The notes: generated by a model not told the origin, from the sequence alone. DNA of 64,000 nt from Flavobacterium hydatis (GCF_000737695.1 NZ_JPRM01000001.1:124001-188000); one strand, 5' to 3'; numbered from the stretch's first letter, positions 16,898-26,645 are shown. Made by a program: numbers and translations.

Positions 16898-17025
16898 CTT
16901 TGCGATTTTTCGTCTTTGCGAGAGATTTATTCCGAAAAGTATTGGAAATATTTCTTTAACTTAAATGACATTGCGCGCCAGCCAAGAAAACCTTAGAATC
17001 TCAGTATCTCAGAACCTTAGCAACT
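16898..17025. repeat. Intergenic stretch of 8-bp imperfect words
   Basis: CTTTGCGA occurs at 16898 and 16914. Further on, CTTAG/CTCAG words start at 16992, 17000, 17008 and 17016, an exact 8-base period. It belongs to the same style of intergenic element as those at 28913 and 56824. Confidence 0.55.
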
Positions 17026-17035
17026 TTAAAAAAAC

Positions 17036-17992
17036 TTACTTCAACAAATACCCAAATCTAATCGAGCCGAAAAAATATCCTGTATTGGTATTATAAGGAT
17101 CGCCTTTTAATTCTCTGCCTCGATAGATGAAAGAATAAGACATATTAAAATTGTTGTGGCGGTATTTTAAACCAAACTCCGCATTAAAACGAAGCGGTTC
17201 TAGATCAAAAGTTATTGGGCTTTTATCACTAAACATACTGCCTTGAATCGTGGCATCGTAAAACTGATAATTAACACTTGGCATCGCATAAAAGTAAAAT
17301 TCTCTAATATTATATTGCGGTTCAAAACTTACAGAAGCATCGTGCAAATTAGAATCATAAATTGGGAGCAATCTCTTAAAACCTATACGGGTTAATAATC
17401 CTGTAGAAACTCCTGTAAAAATGGTTCCAAGATTTGCTTCAGACTGAAAATGAAGATCAACAAAATCATTGTGCTTCGTTGGGAATAATTTCTTAGAATA
17501 CATAACATGCGCCTGCACGGCAAAAGCATTACTAAGCTGATTTTCCCAACCATATACGTTTTTGTAGCCTATTAAATGGTGAAAACTTTCCTGAGTTTCT
17601 TTCCCTAAAGCATTCGGTCCCATGAAACCTAACTGGAAATCTGTTTTTAAAACCGATTCACTTTTATAAAAAAAACTTCGACCAACTTCCGCAAAAAGAT
17701 ACCCTGTAAAAGGACGGTCATTTTTATCAACCGCCGACTTATTAATAAATCTCGGATTGTAGATATATTGCCCCAGACGAAATTCTGTTATTTTCTTATT
17801 TATTTTTTCGTTCTCATTCTTTGACAAAAAACGATAAAAAAGCTCTATACCATTGGTATAATACATGTCATTTTTAGACGATGTATATAAATCATTATCG
17901 GTAATCAGTCCTATCTCTTTGGTTTTGCCTTGCGCAAAAATAACCGTGACAGTTAAAATAAAAAGAATGCTAAATGCTTTTCTTGGTATCAT
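17036..17992 (-). CDS. LpxR-like outer-membrane lipid A deacylase
   Basis: The 318-residue protein has a signal peptide (residues 5-20, ending FAQ) and a beta-barrel pattern ending in an aromatic terminus (IRFGYLLK). DNDLYTSSKNDMYYTNGIEL and NDRPFTGYLF match the conserved N-D and DRPY-G blocks of the LpxR (DUF2219) family, calcium-dependent enzymes that remove 3'-acyloxyacyl chains from lipid A in the outer membrane. It overlaps the mtgA stop by an ATGA, so translation is coupled. It is the last gene of a three-gene operon of envelope functions. Confidence 0.87.
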   Translation of the reverse strand: MIPRKAFSILFILTVTVIFAQGKTKEIGLITDNDLYTSSKNDMYYTNGIELFYRFLSKNENEKINKKITEFRLGQYIYNPRFINKSAVDKNDRPFTGYLFAEVGRSFFYKSESVLKTDFQLGFMGPNALGKETQESFHHLIGYKNVYGWENQLSNAFAVQAHVMYSKKLFPTKHNDFVDLHFQSEANLGTIFTGVSTGLLTRIGFKRLLPIYDSNLHDASVSFEPQYNIREFYFYAMPSVNYQFYDATIQGSMFSDKSPITFDLEPLRFNAEFGLKYRHNNFNMSYSFIYRGRELKGDPYNTNTGYFFGSIRFGYLLK

Positions 17993-18750
17993 TCATAATT
18001 AAGTTTACCAACGCTACGCATTATTTTAACAATTTTATTTTTCCTTTTATTTATATAACTAGAAGATCCAGTTGCTTTAAATTTACGCGGATTCGGTAAG
18101 ATTGCAGCAATTCCTGCAGCTTGTATAGGCGTAAGGCTCTTAGCACTCTTGCGATACCAATGTTGAGCTGCAGCCTCGGCTCCATAAACGCCATCGCCCA
18201 TCTCGATACTATTAAGATATACCTCCATAATACGCTCTTTTCCCCAAACCAACTCGATTAAAACTGTAAAATAAGCTTCGAGTCCTTTACGGAAATAACT
18301 CTTTCCTTGCCATAAAAAGACATTCTTGGCAGTTTGTTGTGATATGGTACTTCCTCCTCTTATTCTTCTACCACGCTCATTACTCTTATATGCTTTTTGC
18401 AATGCTTTAAAATCAAAACCATTATGTGTTAAAAAAGTTCCATCTTCGCTGGCAATAACCGCTTTTTGTAAGTTTACAGATAAGTTTTCTATTGGTTCCC
18501 AATCGTGGCTAAAGTAATTTTCTTTACCGGCCATTTTGTTCTCAATACCTCTAATAATCATTAAAGGTGTAAATGGTACAGGAACATATTTAAAGAGTAC
18601 CACAAAAAATATTGAAAGTCCGAAGAACCACAAAAATAGCTTGAAAAAGAAACGAACTATTTTGCTCCCAAATGAGCGATTATTCTTTTTTGATGCTGGT
18701 TTTGTTTTACTCGGTGTTGTTTTTTTTGGTGCTGCTTTTTTAGTCGCCAT
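17989..18750 (-). CDS. mtgA: Monofunctional peptidoglycan transglycosylase
   Basis: I start the gene at 18750 (MATKKAAPKK), where TAATG overlaps the stop of the oxidoreductase gene; the longer frame runs into that gene. The product has 253 residues. A lysine-rich cytoplasmic tail (1-30) is followed by one membrane segment (about 35-55) and a GT51 domain with EDGTFLTHNGFD, GGSTISQQTAKN, the LEAYFTVLIEL segment and KERIMEVYLN. It polymerises lipid II to glycan strands in the periplasm. Both ends overlap neighbouring genes by one to four bases. Confidence 0.93.
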   Translation of the reverse strand: MATKKAAPKKTTPSKTKPASKKNNRSFGSKIVRFFFKLFLWFFGLSIFFVVLFKYVPVPFTPLMIIRGIENKMAGKENYFSHDWEPIENLSVNLQKAVIASEDGTFLTHNGFDFKALQKAYKSNERGRRIRGGSTISQQTAKNVFLWQGKSYFRKGLEAYFTVLIELVWGKERIMEVYLNSIEMGDGVYGAEAAAQHWYRKSAKSLTPIQAAGIAAILPNPRKFKATGSSSYINKRKNKIVKIMRSVGKLNYE

Positions 18751-19862
18751 TATATTAAATCTGCTAATTCTGTTCCTATTAAACTTCCTATTGCCACTCC
18801 CATCCCTCCTAATCGAACGCCGCAATATACATTTTCGGATAATTGAGTTACGATAGGATTTTTGCTATTTCCTACTCCCATTATCCCGCTCCATCTATGA
18901 GCGATATCTATTTTTTGATTCGGTAAAATTACATTTTTCAACAAATCTTCCAATTTATTTTGTATTATTTCTGTGTTCCCGAATTCCGTTGTAGTTTCAG
19001 TCTCAAAATCCAGATTCCGTCCTCCTCCCAATAAAATTCTATTACCTACATTTCTAAAATAATAATACCCTCTGTCTAAGTGAAATGTACCTTTAATTTC
19101 TAAATCAGGAATTGGTTCTGTAATTAAAACTTGTGCTCTAGCAGGCTTTACTCCTCCGTTTGTAAGTGTGTTTGCAAATCCATTGGTAGCAAAAAGAATT
19201 TTATTTGTAGTAAAACTAAAATCTTTCAGCCCAATTTCTACATTATTCCCCGTGTCTAAATAGGAAGTTACCGTTTGTTGGTTTAAGATTAAAATATTAG
19301 CCTCGATTGCTTCTTTTAGCAATGCCTGCATCATATTACCTGTATCAATTTGTCCTTCAAAAGGATTAAAAACCAAATACTCATGAATGCCTTTAAACTC
19401 AAAACGATCTATTTCTTTGGCAAAAACGTCAGTTTTAAAAAGTGGCTTGAGAATTTCGTTTACAAAAGATAATTTGCTAGAACATTCTTCATATCCATTT
19501 TCATCTTCTTTTAGGAATAATTCGTATCCTCCATAAGGTTTAAAATCTATTGCATAATCCCCCAAGCGTTTACGTAATAATTGTAATCCTCTCCAGCGTT
19601 TTTCGATAAGTTTGATTACATCTTCTTCAGTATGCGTTTTTAGATCTTCTATTATTTCCGAAAGACTCCCAAAGCAAGCAAAACCAGCATTTTTGGTACT
19701 CGCTCCTTGTGGTAACATTCCTTTCTCGAGAATCAGAATTTTGGCTTTTGGAAATTTTTCGCGTAAGCGCAATCCTGCATGCAAACCTACGATTCCACTA
19801 CCTACGATGGTGAAATCTACATTTGTAAACCAATTTTTGAGTTCCCAATAGCTTAATTCCAT
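18750..19862 (-). CDS. FAD-dependent amino-acid oxidase-type oxidoreductase
   Basis: The 370-residue protein has an N-terminal dinucleotide-binding fold, FTIVGSGIVGLHAGLRLRE with ILILEKG ending the second strand, followed by GASTKNAGFACFGS, a pattern of the DAO family (glycine oxidase, sarcosine oxidase). The C-terminal part contains HRWSGIMGVGNSKNPIV and GVRLGGMGVAIGS, which close the flavin site. The substrate is not predictable; a D- or secondary amine is likely. It is the first gene of the operon with mtgA and the lpxR-like gene, which is an unexpected pairing. Confidence 0.88.
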   Translation of the reverse strand: MELSYWELKNWFTNVDFTIVGSGIVGLHAGLRLREKFPKAKILILEKGMLPQGASTKNAGFACFGSLSEIIEDLKTHTEEDVIKLIEKRWRGLQLLRKRLGDYAIDFKPYGGYELFLKEDENGYEECSSKLSFVNEILKPLFKTDVFAKEIDRFEFKGIHEYLVFNPFEGQIDTGNMMQALLKEAIEANILILNQQTVTSYLDTGNNVEIGLKDFSFTTNKILFATNGFANTLTNGGVKPARAQVLITEPIPDLEIKGTFHLDRGYYYFRNVGNRILLGGGRNLDFETETTTEFGNTEIIQNKLEDLLKNVILPNQKIDIAHRWSGIMGVGNSKNPIVTQLSENVYCGVRLGGMGVAIGSLIGTELADLI

Positions 19863-19895
19863 TTCGATATTTTTTATAAAAATAATGTTTTTTTA

Positions 19896-19976
19896 AACCA
19901 TATAAGAAATTTAAGTCCATATAAACATGACCTCAAACAAATAAAATTTAAATGAACTTATATCACTTACATGGTT
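19896..19976. repeat. Intergenic mirrored-word element, copy C
   Basis: Words at 19900, 19909 and 19919 (ATATAAG, ATTTAAG, ATATAAA) are mirrored by TTTAAAT, CTTATAT and CTTACAT at 19947, 19957 and 19966, with the same 9/10 and 10/9 steps as copies A and B. It lies between divergent genes, so it is not just a terminator. Confidence 0.8.
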
Positions 19977-20119
19977 AAACTTTTTAAATAAAACCATTTT
20001 ACACGTCTTAATCATGAGTTAACTTTATATTTTATTTAAGACTATCTGCGATGCACGATAGCCAGCTTGCTGGATTTAATTTTGTACTTTTAAAACCTTA
20101 AAATTTTTAGATTAAGTTT

Positions 20120-22021
20120 ATGAAAAAAGTACTATTTACAACCTTAGTAATGATGAGTTTAAGCACCATGGCACAGAATGTAATGTCACCAGAGTTATTA
20201 TGGAAATTAGGACGAGTTACTGCACTTGGACTTTCCAAAGATGGAAAAAACGTTGTTTATAAGGTTACAACACCATCTGTTGCCGAAAATAATTCGCAAT
20301 CAAAATATTATACTTTACCTGTAAATGGTGGAAATGCAACCGAAATTTCGGATACAAAAACCGTTTTAACAGATAAAAACATTTCACCAGACGGAAAGTT
20401 TTTAGTGTATAATGAGGAAGTAAAAATCGATAAAGTTTTAGGAAAAGATTTTTACCCTAGCCTAGATAAATCAGATGTTCAAATATACAATGGACTAGAT
20501 TACCGCCATTGGGATACTTGGAACGAAGGTAAATTTAATCATGTTTTTTACAAAGAAAACAAAGATGGCGCTGCAGGAACTGATATCTTAAAAGGTGAAA
20601 ATTTTGATAGTCCGCAAAAACCTTTTGGTGGAGATGAAGATTATATCTGGTCACCTGAGGGCAAAAGTATCTTATATGTAAGCAAGAAAAAAGCAGGAAC
20701 TCAATATGCTATTTCTACTAATACTGATATTTACGAGTATAATCTAGAAACTGGTAAAACAACAAATAGAACCGAAGGAAATTTAGGTTACGATATGGCT
20801 CCACAATTTTCGCCAACCGGAAACCTTACTTGGTTACAAATGAAACGTGATGGTTATGAGGCTGATAAAAACGACATTATTGTTGATTTTAAAGGTATAA
20901 AAACAAACCTAACAGCTAATTGGGACGGAACTGTTGATGGTTTTATGTGGAGTAAAGACGGTAAAAAAGTATTTTTCACCGCTCCTATTGATGGTACAAA
21001 ACAATTATTTGAAGTAAACTTTCCTGGATTAACAAAAATTGCTATAAATGTACGTCAGCTTACAAATGGTGATTTTGATGTGAATGACATCGTAGGTTTT
21101 GCAGATGATAATATCATCCTTACAAGATCTGATATGAATCATGCCAATGAAATTTTCTCTTTTAACTTAAAGAAAAATACTTGGAAACAATTATCAAACG
21201 TAAACACAACTACCTACAATTCTTTGGCTTTAAGCAAAACTGAAAAACGTTATGTTACTACAACTGATGGTAAAAAAATGTTGGTTTGGGTAATCTTACC
21301 TCCAAATTTTGATGCTTCAAAAAAATATCCAACTCTTTTGTTTTGCCAAGGCGGACCTCAATCTCCTTTGACACAATCGTATTCTTTCCGTTGGAATTTC
21401 CAATTAATGGCTGCTAAAGGTTATGTTGTTGTTGCTCCAAACCGTCGCGGAATGCCTGGTCATGGTGTAGAATGGAACGAACAAATTAGTAAAGATTGGG
21501 GCGGACAAGTTATGGACGATTACTTATCGGCTATTGATGATGTTGCCAAAGAAAACTATGTAGACAAAGCTCGTTTAGGTTGCGTAGGTGCAAGTTATGG
21601 TGGTTATTCTGTTTTCTATTTAGCTGGAATACATAACAATCGTTTCAAGACTTTTATAGCTCATGATGGTGTTTTTAATACACAAAGTATGTTTGGTACT
21701 ACCGAAGAAGTTTTCTTTAACAACTGGGATTTTGGTGGTCCATATTGGGAAAAAGATAATGCAGCTGCTCAAAAAACATACACTACTTTTAACCCAATAA
21801 ACCATGTTGAAAAATGGAACAAACCAATCTTGATTATTCAAGGAGGAAAAGATTTCCGTGTGCCAATTGGTCAATCTCAAGAAGCTTTTCAGGCTGCTCA
21901 ATTACGTGGTATAAAAAGTAGATTATTGTATTTCCCTGAAGAAAATCACTGGGTTTTAAAACCACAAAATGCTCAAGTTTGGCAAGGTGAATTCTTTAAA
22001 TGGTTAAACGAAACACTATAA
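20120..22021 (+). CDS. S9-family prolyl oligopeptidase/dipeptidyl peptidase
   Basis: The 633-residue protein has a signal peptide (MKKVLFTTLVMMSLSTMAQ). The N-terminal two thirds form a beta-propeller with TolB-type repeats (SPDGKFLVYN, SPEGKSILYV, SPTGNLTWL, SKDGKKVFF). The C-terminal alpha/beta hydrolase domain has the nucleophile Ser492 in GASYGGYS, Asp578 in GGKDFRVP and His610 in EENHW. It is a periplasmic serine peptidase that probably takes dipeptides or acyl-amino acids from peptides. The next gene begins 47 bases later. Confidence 0.95.
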   Translation: MKKVLFTTLVMMSLSTMAQNVMSPELLWKLGRVTALGLSKDGKNVVYKVTTPSVAENNSQSKYYTLPVNGGNATEISDTKTVLTDKNISPDGKFLVYNEEVKIDKVLGKDFYPSLDKSDVQIYNGLDYRHWDTWNEGKFNHVFYKENKDGAAGTDILKGENFDSPQKPFGGDEDYIWSPEGKSILYVSKKKAGTQYAISTNTDIYEYNLETGKTTNRTEGNLGYDMAPQFSPTGNLTWLQMKRDGYEADKNDIIVDFKGIKTNLTANWDGTVDGFMWSKDGKKVFFTAPIDGTKQLFEVNFPGLTKIAINVRQLTNGDFDVNDIVGFADDNIILTRSDMNHANEIFSFNLKKNTWKQLSNVNTTTYNSLALSKTEKRYVTTTDGKKMLVWVILPPNFDASKKYPTLLFCQGGPQSPLTQSYSFRWNFQLMAAKGYVVVAPNRRGMPGHGVEWNEQISKDWGGQVMDDYLSAIDDVAKENYVDKARLGCVGASYGGYSVFYLAGIHNNRFKTFIAHDGVFNTQSMFGTTEEVFFNNWDFGGPYWEKDNAAAQKTYTTFNPINHVEKWNKPILIIQGGKDFRVPIGQSQEAFQAAQLRGIKSRLLYFPEENHWVLKPQNAQVWQGEFFKWLNETL

Positions 22022-22068
22022 TTAAAATTTAAAAACACATCCCATACTAATTATTTCAACCATATAAT

Positions 22069-24519
22069 ATGGAAAGTAAGAAGAGTTACATTCCGCTTAA
22101 AGTTTTTATAAGTTATATAGCATTAGCTTCGCTTGTAATTAGTGTGGGGTGGGTTTTATATTCAGAAAACGTTATTTATTCGAAAATAGAAAGTAAAATT
22201 GCTTTTGAAAAGACTAAAATTTTAAAAGTTAGTCAGCTTTTTTCGAATGTATACAAAACAGAAAGTCTTGCCCGAAAGACAATTCAGTCTAATTCGGAAT
22301 CAGACTTTGAACACTACATTAAGGAATCTGACTCTTTACGAATTCGAATAGATTCTTTAAAAAAAATTGTTACTACGCAATCGCAAATTGTTTTGCTAGA
22401 TAGCGTAAATTATTTATTGGCCGAAAAAACCAAAAACATTCGTCAATTAAAAACCATCAAAAGCAAAGCTAATGATGAAGTTACGGTAAACAATGCCATA
22501 GACGAATTAACCAAACTAGAATTTTCTTTACGTAAATTACAACTTGAAGATTTTACAAAAAATCCAGGGCAATTAGGAAGTTATCAGCGTAATGTACTCC
22601 AAAAATATGTTGATTACCTCAACCAAAATATCCCAGATGATAGCACAAATACGTTAAGCAAAAAAGCATCAGATTCAATTTTATCTACATCCAAAAAATT
22701 ATTAAGCTCTGTAAAAAGAGAAACGGAAAAGAAAAAAGAATCTCTAAATTATCAGGAGAATAAATTACTTAAAAATGAAATTTTAATATCGGAACAACTC
22801 CGAAAAGTATTGCGAATTATTGAACGAGAAATCATAATTAACTCGATAAAATATAATACTGATAAAGAAAAATCATTAAAAAAAATTAATCAAATTGTAA
22901 CTGGAGCAGCCGTTGTTGGTTTATTGCTTACGGTCTTTTTCTCTATACTTATTGCCAGCGATTACTCTAAAACACAACTATATAAGAAACAATTAGAAAT
23001 TGCCAATTTTAAGACTAAGAATCTCTTAAAAAGTCGTGAACAACTTATCTCTACGGTAAGTCATGATTTAAAAACACCATTAAGTACAATTGTAGGTTAT
23101 ACCGAACTTTTAGGCAATTCTGACTTAAATACGAAGCAATCGTATTTTATAAGGAATATCAAAAATTCATCAGAATACATTTCGCAATTAGTGCAAGACT
23201 TACTTGATTTTTCTCAAATCGAAGCAGGGAAAATTGCCATTGAGAAAAAACCTTTCTTACTTCCTGAAATTATAACCGATGTGGCTAAAAATATTCAATC
23301 GGTTTACAAACAAAAAGACATTGAACTCATTATTAAAACTGACGAAAGATTAAACCAAAGAATAATTGGAGATTCGTTTCGATTAAAACAGATTTTAAGT
23401 AATATCATAGGGAATGCCTATAAATTTACCGAAGAAGGTTTTATAAAAATCGATGCTACAATTAATCATAATGGAGGATTCGTTTTTATAAAAGTAGAAG
23501 ATTCAGGTATCGGGATTGAGAAAAAAAATCAGAATCTTGTATTTGAGGAATTTGCTCAGGCAAATGAAAATATAGAAAAAAAATATGGCGGTACAGGTTT
23601 AGGACTTGCAATATCTAAAAAGATAGCAACTCTTTTGGGTGGTGATTTACATCTAAAAAGTGTTTTTGGAAAAGGTAGTACTTTCGAAATTCAACTTCCG
23701 TTAGTTTTCGATACTAATACAGAATTTGAGTTTGAAGAAACAAATAAAGAAATTCATATTGCTCCTATTATTAGTGCCAAAACTGCAATTGTAATAGATG
23801 ACGATAGCAATTTATTAGGCTTAACTTCTGAGGTTTTAAAACAACATAATTACACGGTTTTAGCTTTTGGGAATGCCAATGAAGCATTAAAAGCTATAGA
23901 AAATACTCCTTTTGATTTTATCATAACAGATATTCAAATGCCAGAAGTTGATGGTTTTCAGTTTTTAGAAAAACTAAAAGAAAGCAGTAATTCTCAATAT
24001 AAAGACCAACCTATAATTGCTTTAACAGGAAGAGATGATCTAGATCTAGACGTTTATACCAATGCAGGATTTACAACTGTTGTAAAAAAACCATATTCGC
24101 CTAAAGCATTATTACAAACAATACTTTTTCTCTTTGATAATTCGTCTGAGATTAATCAAGAAGAGAACGAAAGTGATAATACCGATTTAGAAAAAGGATT
24201 CTCTCTTGCCCCTTTAAAATCATTTTTATCGAATGATAAAGATGCCTTGCAAGAAGTACTTAAAACTTTCATAAAAACAACAAAGGAAAACCTAGTAGTT
24301 TTAGAAAAAAGTATTGCCGAGAAAGATATGATTGAGATAAGAGCTATTGCACATAGAATAGCTCCGATGTTTAAACAAATTCAAGCTTCTGAAATCAGTA
24401 AAATTCTGGATAATCTAGAGCGCAAGAAATATACTGACACTGATCTAGAAACAATTTTCGATACATTAAAAACAGAGATTAATTCGCTACTCCTAATCTT
24501 AGAAAAAGAAATAGCTTAA
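22069..24519 (+). CDS. Hybrid sensor histidine kinase with receiver and HPt domains
   Basis: The 816-residue protein has a membrane segment at about residues 11-31, a 240-residue helical periplasmic sensor, a second membrane segment at about 278-300, then HisKA with His332 in SHDLKTPLST, an HATPase domain (NIIGNAYKF, DSGIGI, YGGTGLGLAIS), a receiver domain with Asp621 in ITDIQMPEVDG, and an HPt domain with His762 in IAHRIAP. It can therefore run a full phosphorelay within one chain. The 3' end overlaps by 4 bases the end of the facing response regulator gene, its likely target. Confidence 0.95.
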   Translation: MESKKSYIPLKVFISYIALASLVISVGWVLYSENVIYSKIESKIAFEKTKILKVSQLFSNVYKTESLARKTIQSNSESDFEHYIKESDSLRIRIDSLKKIVTTQSQIVLLDSVNYLLAEKTKNIRQLKTIKSKANDEVTVNNAIDELTKLEFSLRKLQLEDFTKNPGQLGSYQRNVLQKYVDYLNQNIPDDSTNTLSKKASDSILSTSKKLLSSVKRETEKKKESLNYQENKLLKNEILISEQLRKVLRIIEREIIINSIKYNTDKEKSLKKINQIVTGAAVVGLLLTVFFSILIASDYSKTQLYKKQLEIANFKTKNLLKSREQLISTVSHDLKTPLSTIVGYTELLGNSDLNTKQSYFIRNIKNSSEYISQLVQDLLDFSQIEAGKIAIEKKPFLLPEIITDVAKNIQSVYKQKDIELIIKTDERLNQRIIGDSFRLKQILSNIIGNAYKFTEEGFIKIDATINHNGGFVFIKVEDSGIGIEKKNQNLVFEEFAQANENIEKKYGGTGLGLAISKKIATLLGGDLHLKSVFGKGSTFEIQLPLVFDTNTEFEFEETNKEIHIAPIISAKTAIVIDDDSNLLGLTSEVLKQHNYTVLAFGNANEALKAIENTPFDFIITDIQMPEVDGFQFLEKLKESSNSQYKDQPIIALTGRDDLDLDVYTNAGFTTVVKKPYSPKALLQTILFLFDNSSEINQEENESDNTDLEKGFSLAPLKSFLSNDKDALQEVLKTFIKTTKENLVVLEKSIAEKDMIEIRAIAHRIAPMFKQIQASEISKILDNLERKKYTDTDLETIFDTLKTEINSLLLILEKEIA

Positions 24520-25847
24520 TCTATATCGTATTGTTTTAGCTTATTGTATAATGTTTTTCTAGTAATCTTAAGCATTTTTGCCGCTTCCGATTTATTGTTT
24601 TTGGCTTTTGCCAAAGCATGAATAATAGCTTCTTTTTCATTTTCAGATAATGAAAAATCATTTGGAACTTGTTTTTCAACATGAAAAAATTCTATTGGCA
24701 ATACATTACTTTCTATAAAATCTCCTTGTGATAAAAGTGTTGCCCGCTTCACGCAATTCTGAAGTTCCCTTAAATTACCTGGCCACCTATATTTCTGAAA
24801 AATAGCAATTACTTCGGCAGAGAAACCTATGATATTTTTATTTAATTGTTCATTGGCTTTTTCAAGAAAGAAATCTGCAAATAACATCAAATCTTCTTCC
24901 CTATCAATCAATGAAGGCGAATGTATAGAAAACTCATTAATTCGGTGGTATAAATCCTCACGAAAGTCTCCTTTTTTTACAGCTTCGCGCAAATCTTCAT
25001 TGGTCGCCGTTACTATACGTATATCAACATCGATTTCTTTATTACTTCCTACAGGCTTTATCTTTCGTTCCTGCAAAGCTCTTAAAAGCTGAATTTGGTT
25101 TTCATACGAAAGATTCCCAATTTCGTCCAGAAATATTGTTCCTCCATTTGCCGCTTCAAAATAACCTATCTTATCTGTTACCGCTCCAGTAAAAGAACCT
25201 TTTAAATGACCAAAAAACTCACTTGCAGCCAATTCTTTTGGTATTGCACCACAATCTACCGCAATAAAATTATTGCCTTTTCTGGGGCTTTGTTCATGAA
25301 TACTTTTGGCAATGATCTCTTTTCCTGTACCGCTTTCGCCAATAATTAAAACCGACATATTCGTTGGACTTACTAACTCGATATGTTCTGCTAATTTTTT
25401 TGAAGCTTTAGAAATTCCTTTTACAAATTCAAATCCACTAGATTTTTTCTGAACTTTAGTTTTTTGTTCTTTCTCAGGGACCTCAGGTGAGGTTTGTAAA
25501 GCATTTGTAATTACAAGTAAAACTTCTTCTGGATTAAATGGTTTCGAGATATAATCTGCAGCACCATTTTTAATTGCTTTTACAGCAGTATTTACATCTG
25601 AATATCCTGTCATTAAAATAACCGGAATTTCAGGATACATTTTTTTAAACTCAGACATCAAACCAATCCCATCAGAATCTGGAAGCCTCAAGTCTGTAAT
25701 AATAAGATCAAAAGATTCTTCTTTGATTATATTTCGTGCTTCGGCTGCAGAAAAAGCAGTCACGACTGTGTATGATTTTTTTGTTAGAAATTTATCTAAC
25801 AATTTACAAAACGAAATATCATCTTCTATTAATAAAATCTTCGGCAT
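24516..25847 (-). CDS. NtrC-type sigma54-dependent response regulator
   Basis: The 443-residue protein has a receiver domain (Asp52 in TDLRLPDSDG, Lys102), an AAA+ domain (GESGTGKE at 170-177, the sigma54-contact loop as GSFTGA at 217-222 with Ser in place of Ala, Walker B FLDEIG at 239-244) and a C-terminal Fis-type helix-turn-helix (NNKSEAAKMLKITRKTLYNKL). It activates sigma54 promoters when phosphorylated. Tail-to-tail with the hybrid kinase and next to the PepSY-like cluster, it is the likely regulator of that cluster, although I found no clear GG-N10-GC promoter there. Confidence 0.95.
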   Translation of the reverse strand: MPKILLIEDDISFCKLLDKFLTKKSYTVVTAFSAAEARNIIKEESFDLIITDLRLPDSDGIGLMSEFKKMYPEIPVILMTGYSDVNTAVKAIKNGAADYISKPFNPEEVLLVITNALQTSPEVPEKEQKTKVQKKSSGFEFVKGISKASKKLAEHIELVSPTNMSVLIIGESGTGKEIIAKSIHEQSPRKGNNFIAVDCGAIPKELAASEFFGHLKGSFTGAVTDKIGYFEAANGGTIFLDEIGNLSYENQIQLLRALQERKIKPVGSNKEIDVDIRIVTATNEDLREAVKKGDFREDLYHRINEFSIHSPSLIDREEDLMLFADFFLEKANEQLNKNIIGFSAEVIAIFQKYRWPGNLRELQNCVKRATLLSQGDFIESNVLPIEFFHVEKQVPNDFSLSENEKEAIIHALAKAKNNKSEAAKMLKITRKTLYNKLKQYDID

Positions 25848-25907
25848 TAGTATTTGGGCTTTTCAGGCTAAAATAAGACTAAAATAATTGTATTCTCATA
25901 AAATTTT

Positions 25908-25941
25908 GCAAAAAAAAAGAGATTGCAAATGCAATCTCTCT
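25908..25941 (-). terminator. Intrinsic terminator of the PepSY-like cluster
   Basis: AGAGATTGC and GCAATCTCT pair around AAAT. On the minus strand a run of nine T residues follows. Confidence 0.85.
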
Positions 25942-25970
25942 TTAAAAAAACCTAAACTAATCTACCTAAA

Positions 25971-26267
25971 TTATATTTTTATCCAATTGCCATTGACATC
26001 TGAATAGACAGTAGCCTTTTGGTCACCAACTGAAATTTCTAATTTATATTCTTTTTTTTCATTTACATATGCCTTATCAAGTTTCGCATCCGGATAAGCC
26101 TTTTGTAAAGCTGTTTTTACCGGTACCGGTACTGCATCTACACTAACTTCTGTATAACCATCTTGCACTGTTACAATTTTAGTAACTGGCTCTGTAGTTG
26201 TTATAGTTGCTGCGTAAATTGATAAACTCCCAAAAACAACTGCTGCGGATAAGATTAACTTTTTCAT
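25971..26267 (-). CDS. Secreted PepSY-like protein, copy 1
   Basis: The 98-residue protein has a signal peptide (residues 1-19, SIYAA) and a PepSY-like/BLIP-like fold: VPVPVKTALQKAYPDAKLDKAY, then KKEYKLEISVGDQKATVYSDVNGNWIKI. It is the most divergent of four tandem copies and the last in transcription order. PepSY-like periplasmic proteins often modulate two-component systems or bind metals or peptides, and here a kinase/regulator pair is adjacent. No binding partner can be named. Confidence 0.88.
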   Translation of the reverse strand: MKKLILSAAVVFGSLSIYAATITTTEPVTKIVTVQDGYTEVSVDAVPVPVKTALQKAYPDAKLDKAYVNEKKEYKLEISVGDQKATVYSDVNGNWIKI

Positions 26268-26300
26268 AATGATATATGTTTTAATTTATTTGGCTTGTAA

Positions 26301-26597
26301 TTATTTCTTTATCAAATTTCCTGATGCATCAGAAAAAATAGTATACTTTTTATCACCATGAGCGATTTCTAGTTTGTACACATTTTTCTCATTTTTGTAT
26401 GCTTTCTCAAGTTTTGCTCCCGGAAAAGATTTTTCAAGGGTCGCTTTTACTTCTGCAGGAAGTGCATCTGCTCCAATTTCTGTGTACTCATCTTGAATAC
26501 TAATTACTTTTACTGTTGGTTGTGTACTAGCTACAGTTGCAGCATTAACTGATAAACCACCTAATACGATTGCTGCTGATAAGATTAACTTTTTCAT
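26301..26597 (-). CDS. Secreted PepSY-like protein, copy 2
   Basis: The 98-residue protein has the same signal MKKLILSAAIVLG and the same repeat core: LPAEVKATLEKSFPGAKLEKAY followed by KNVYKLEIAHGDKKYTIFSDASGNLIKK. It differs from copies 3 and 4 at many positions and is more basic. The 33-base gap to copy 1 and 48-base gap to copy 3 suggest one transcript. It is probably periplasmic. Confidence 0.88.
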   Translation of the reverse strand: MKKLILSAAIVLGGLSVNAATVASTQPTVKVISIQDEYTEIGADALPAEVKATLEKSFPGAKLEKAYKNEKNVYKLEIAHGDKKYTIFSDASGNLIKK

Positions 26598-26645
26598 AAT
26601 AATAGATTTTAATGTTTTTAATTTATTTTAAACCACTAAGTTAGA

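Noticed and set aside
20061..20072. CCAGCTTGCTGG hairpin upstream of the S9 peptidase gene.
   Set aside because: The stem is only 5 bp and there is no T run; chance is a sufficient explanation.
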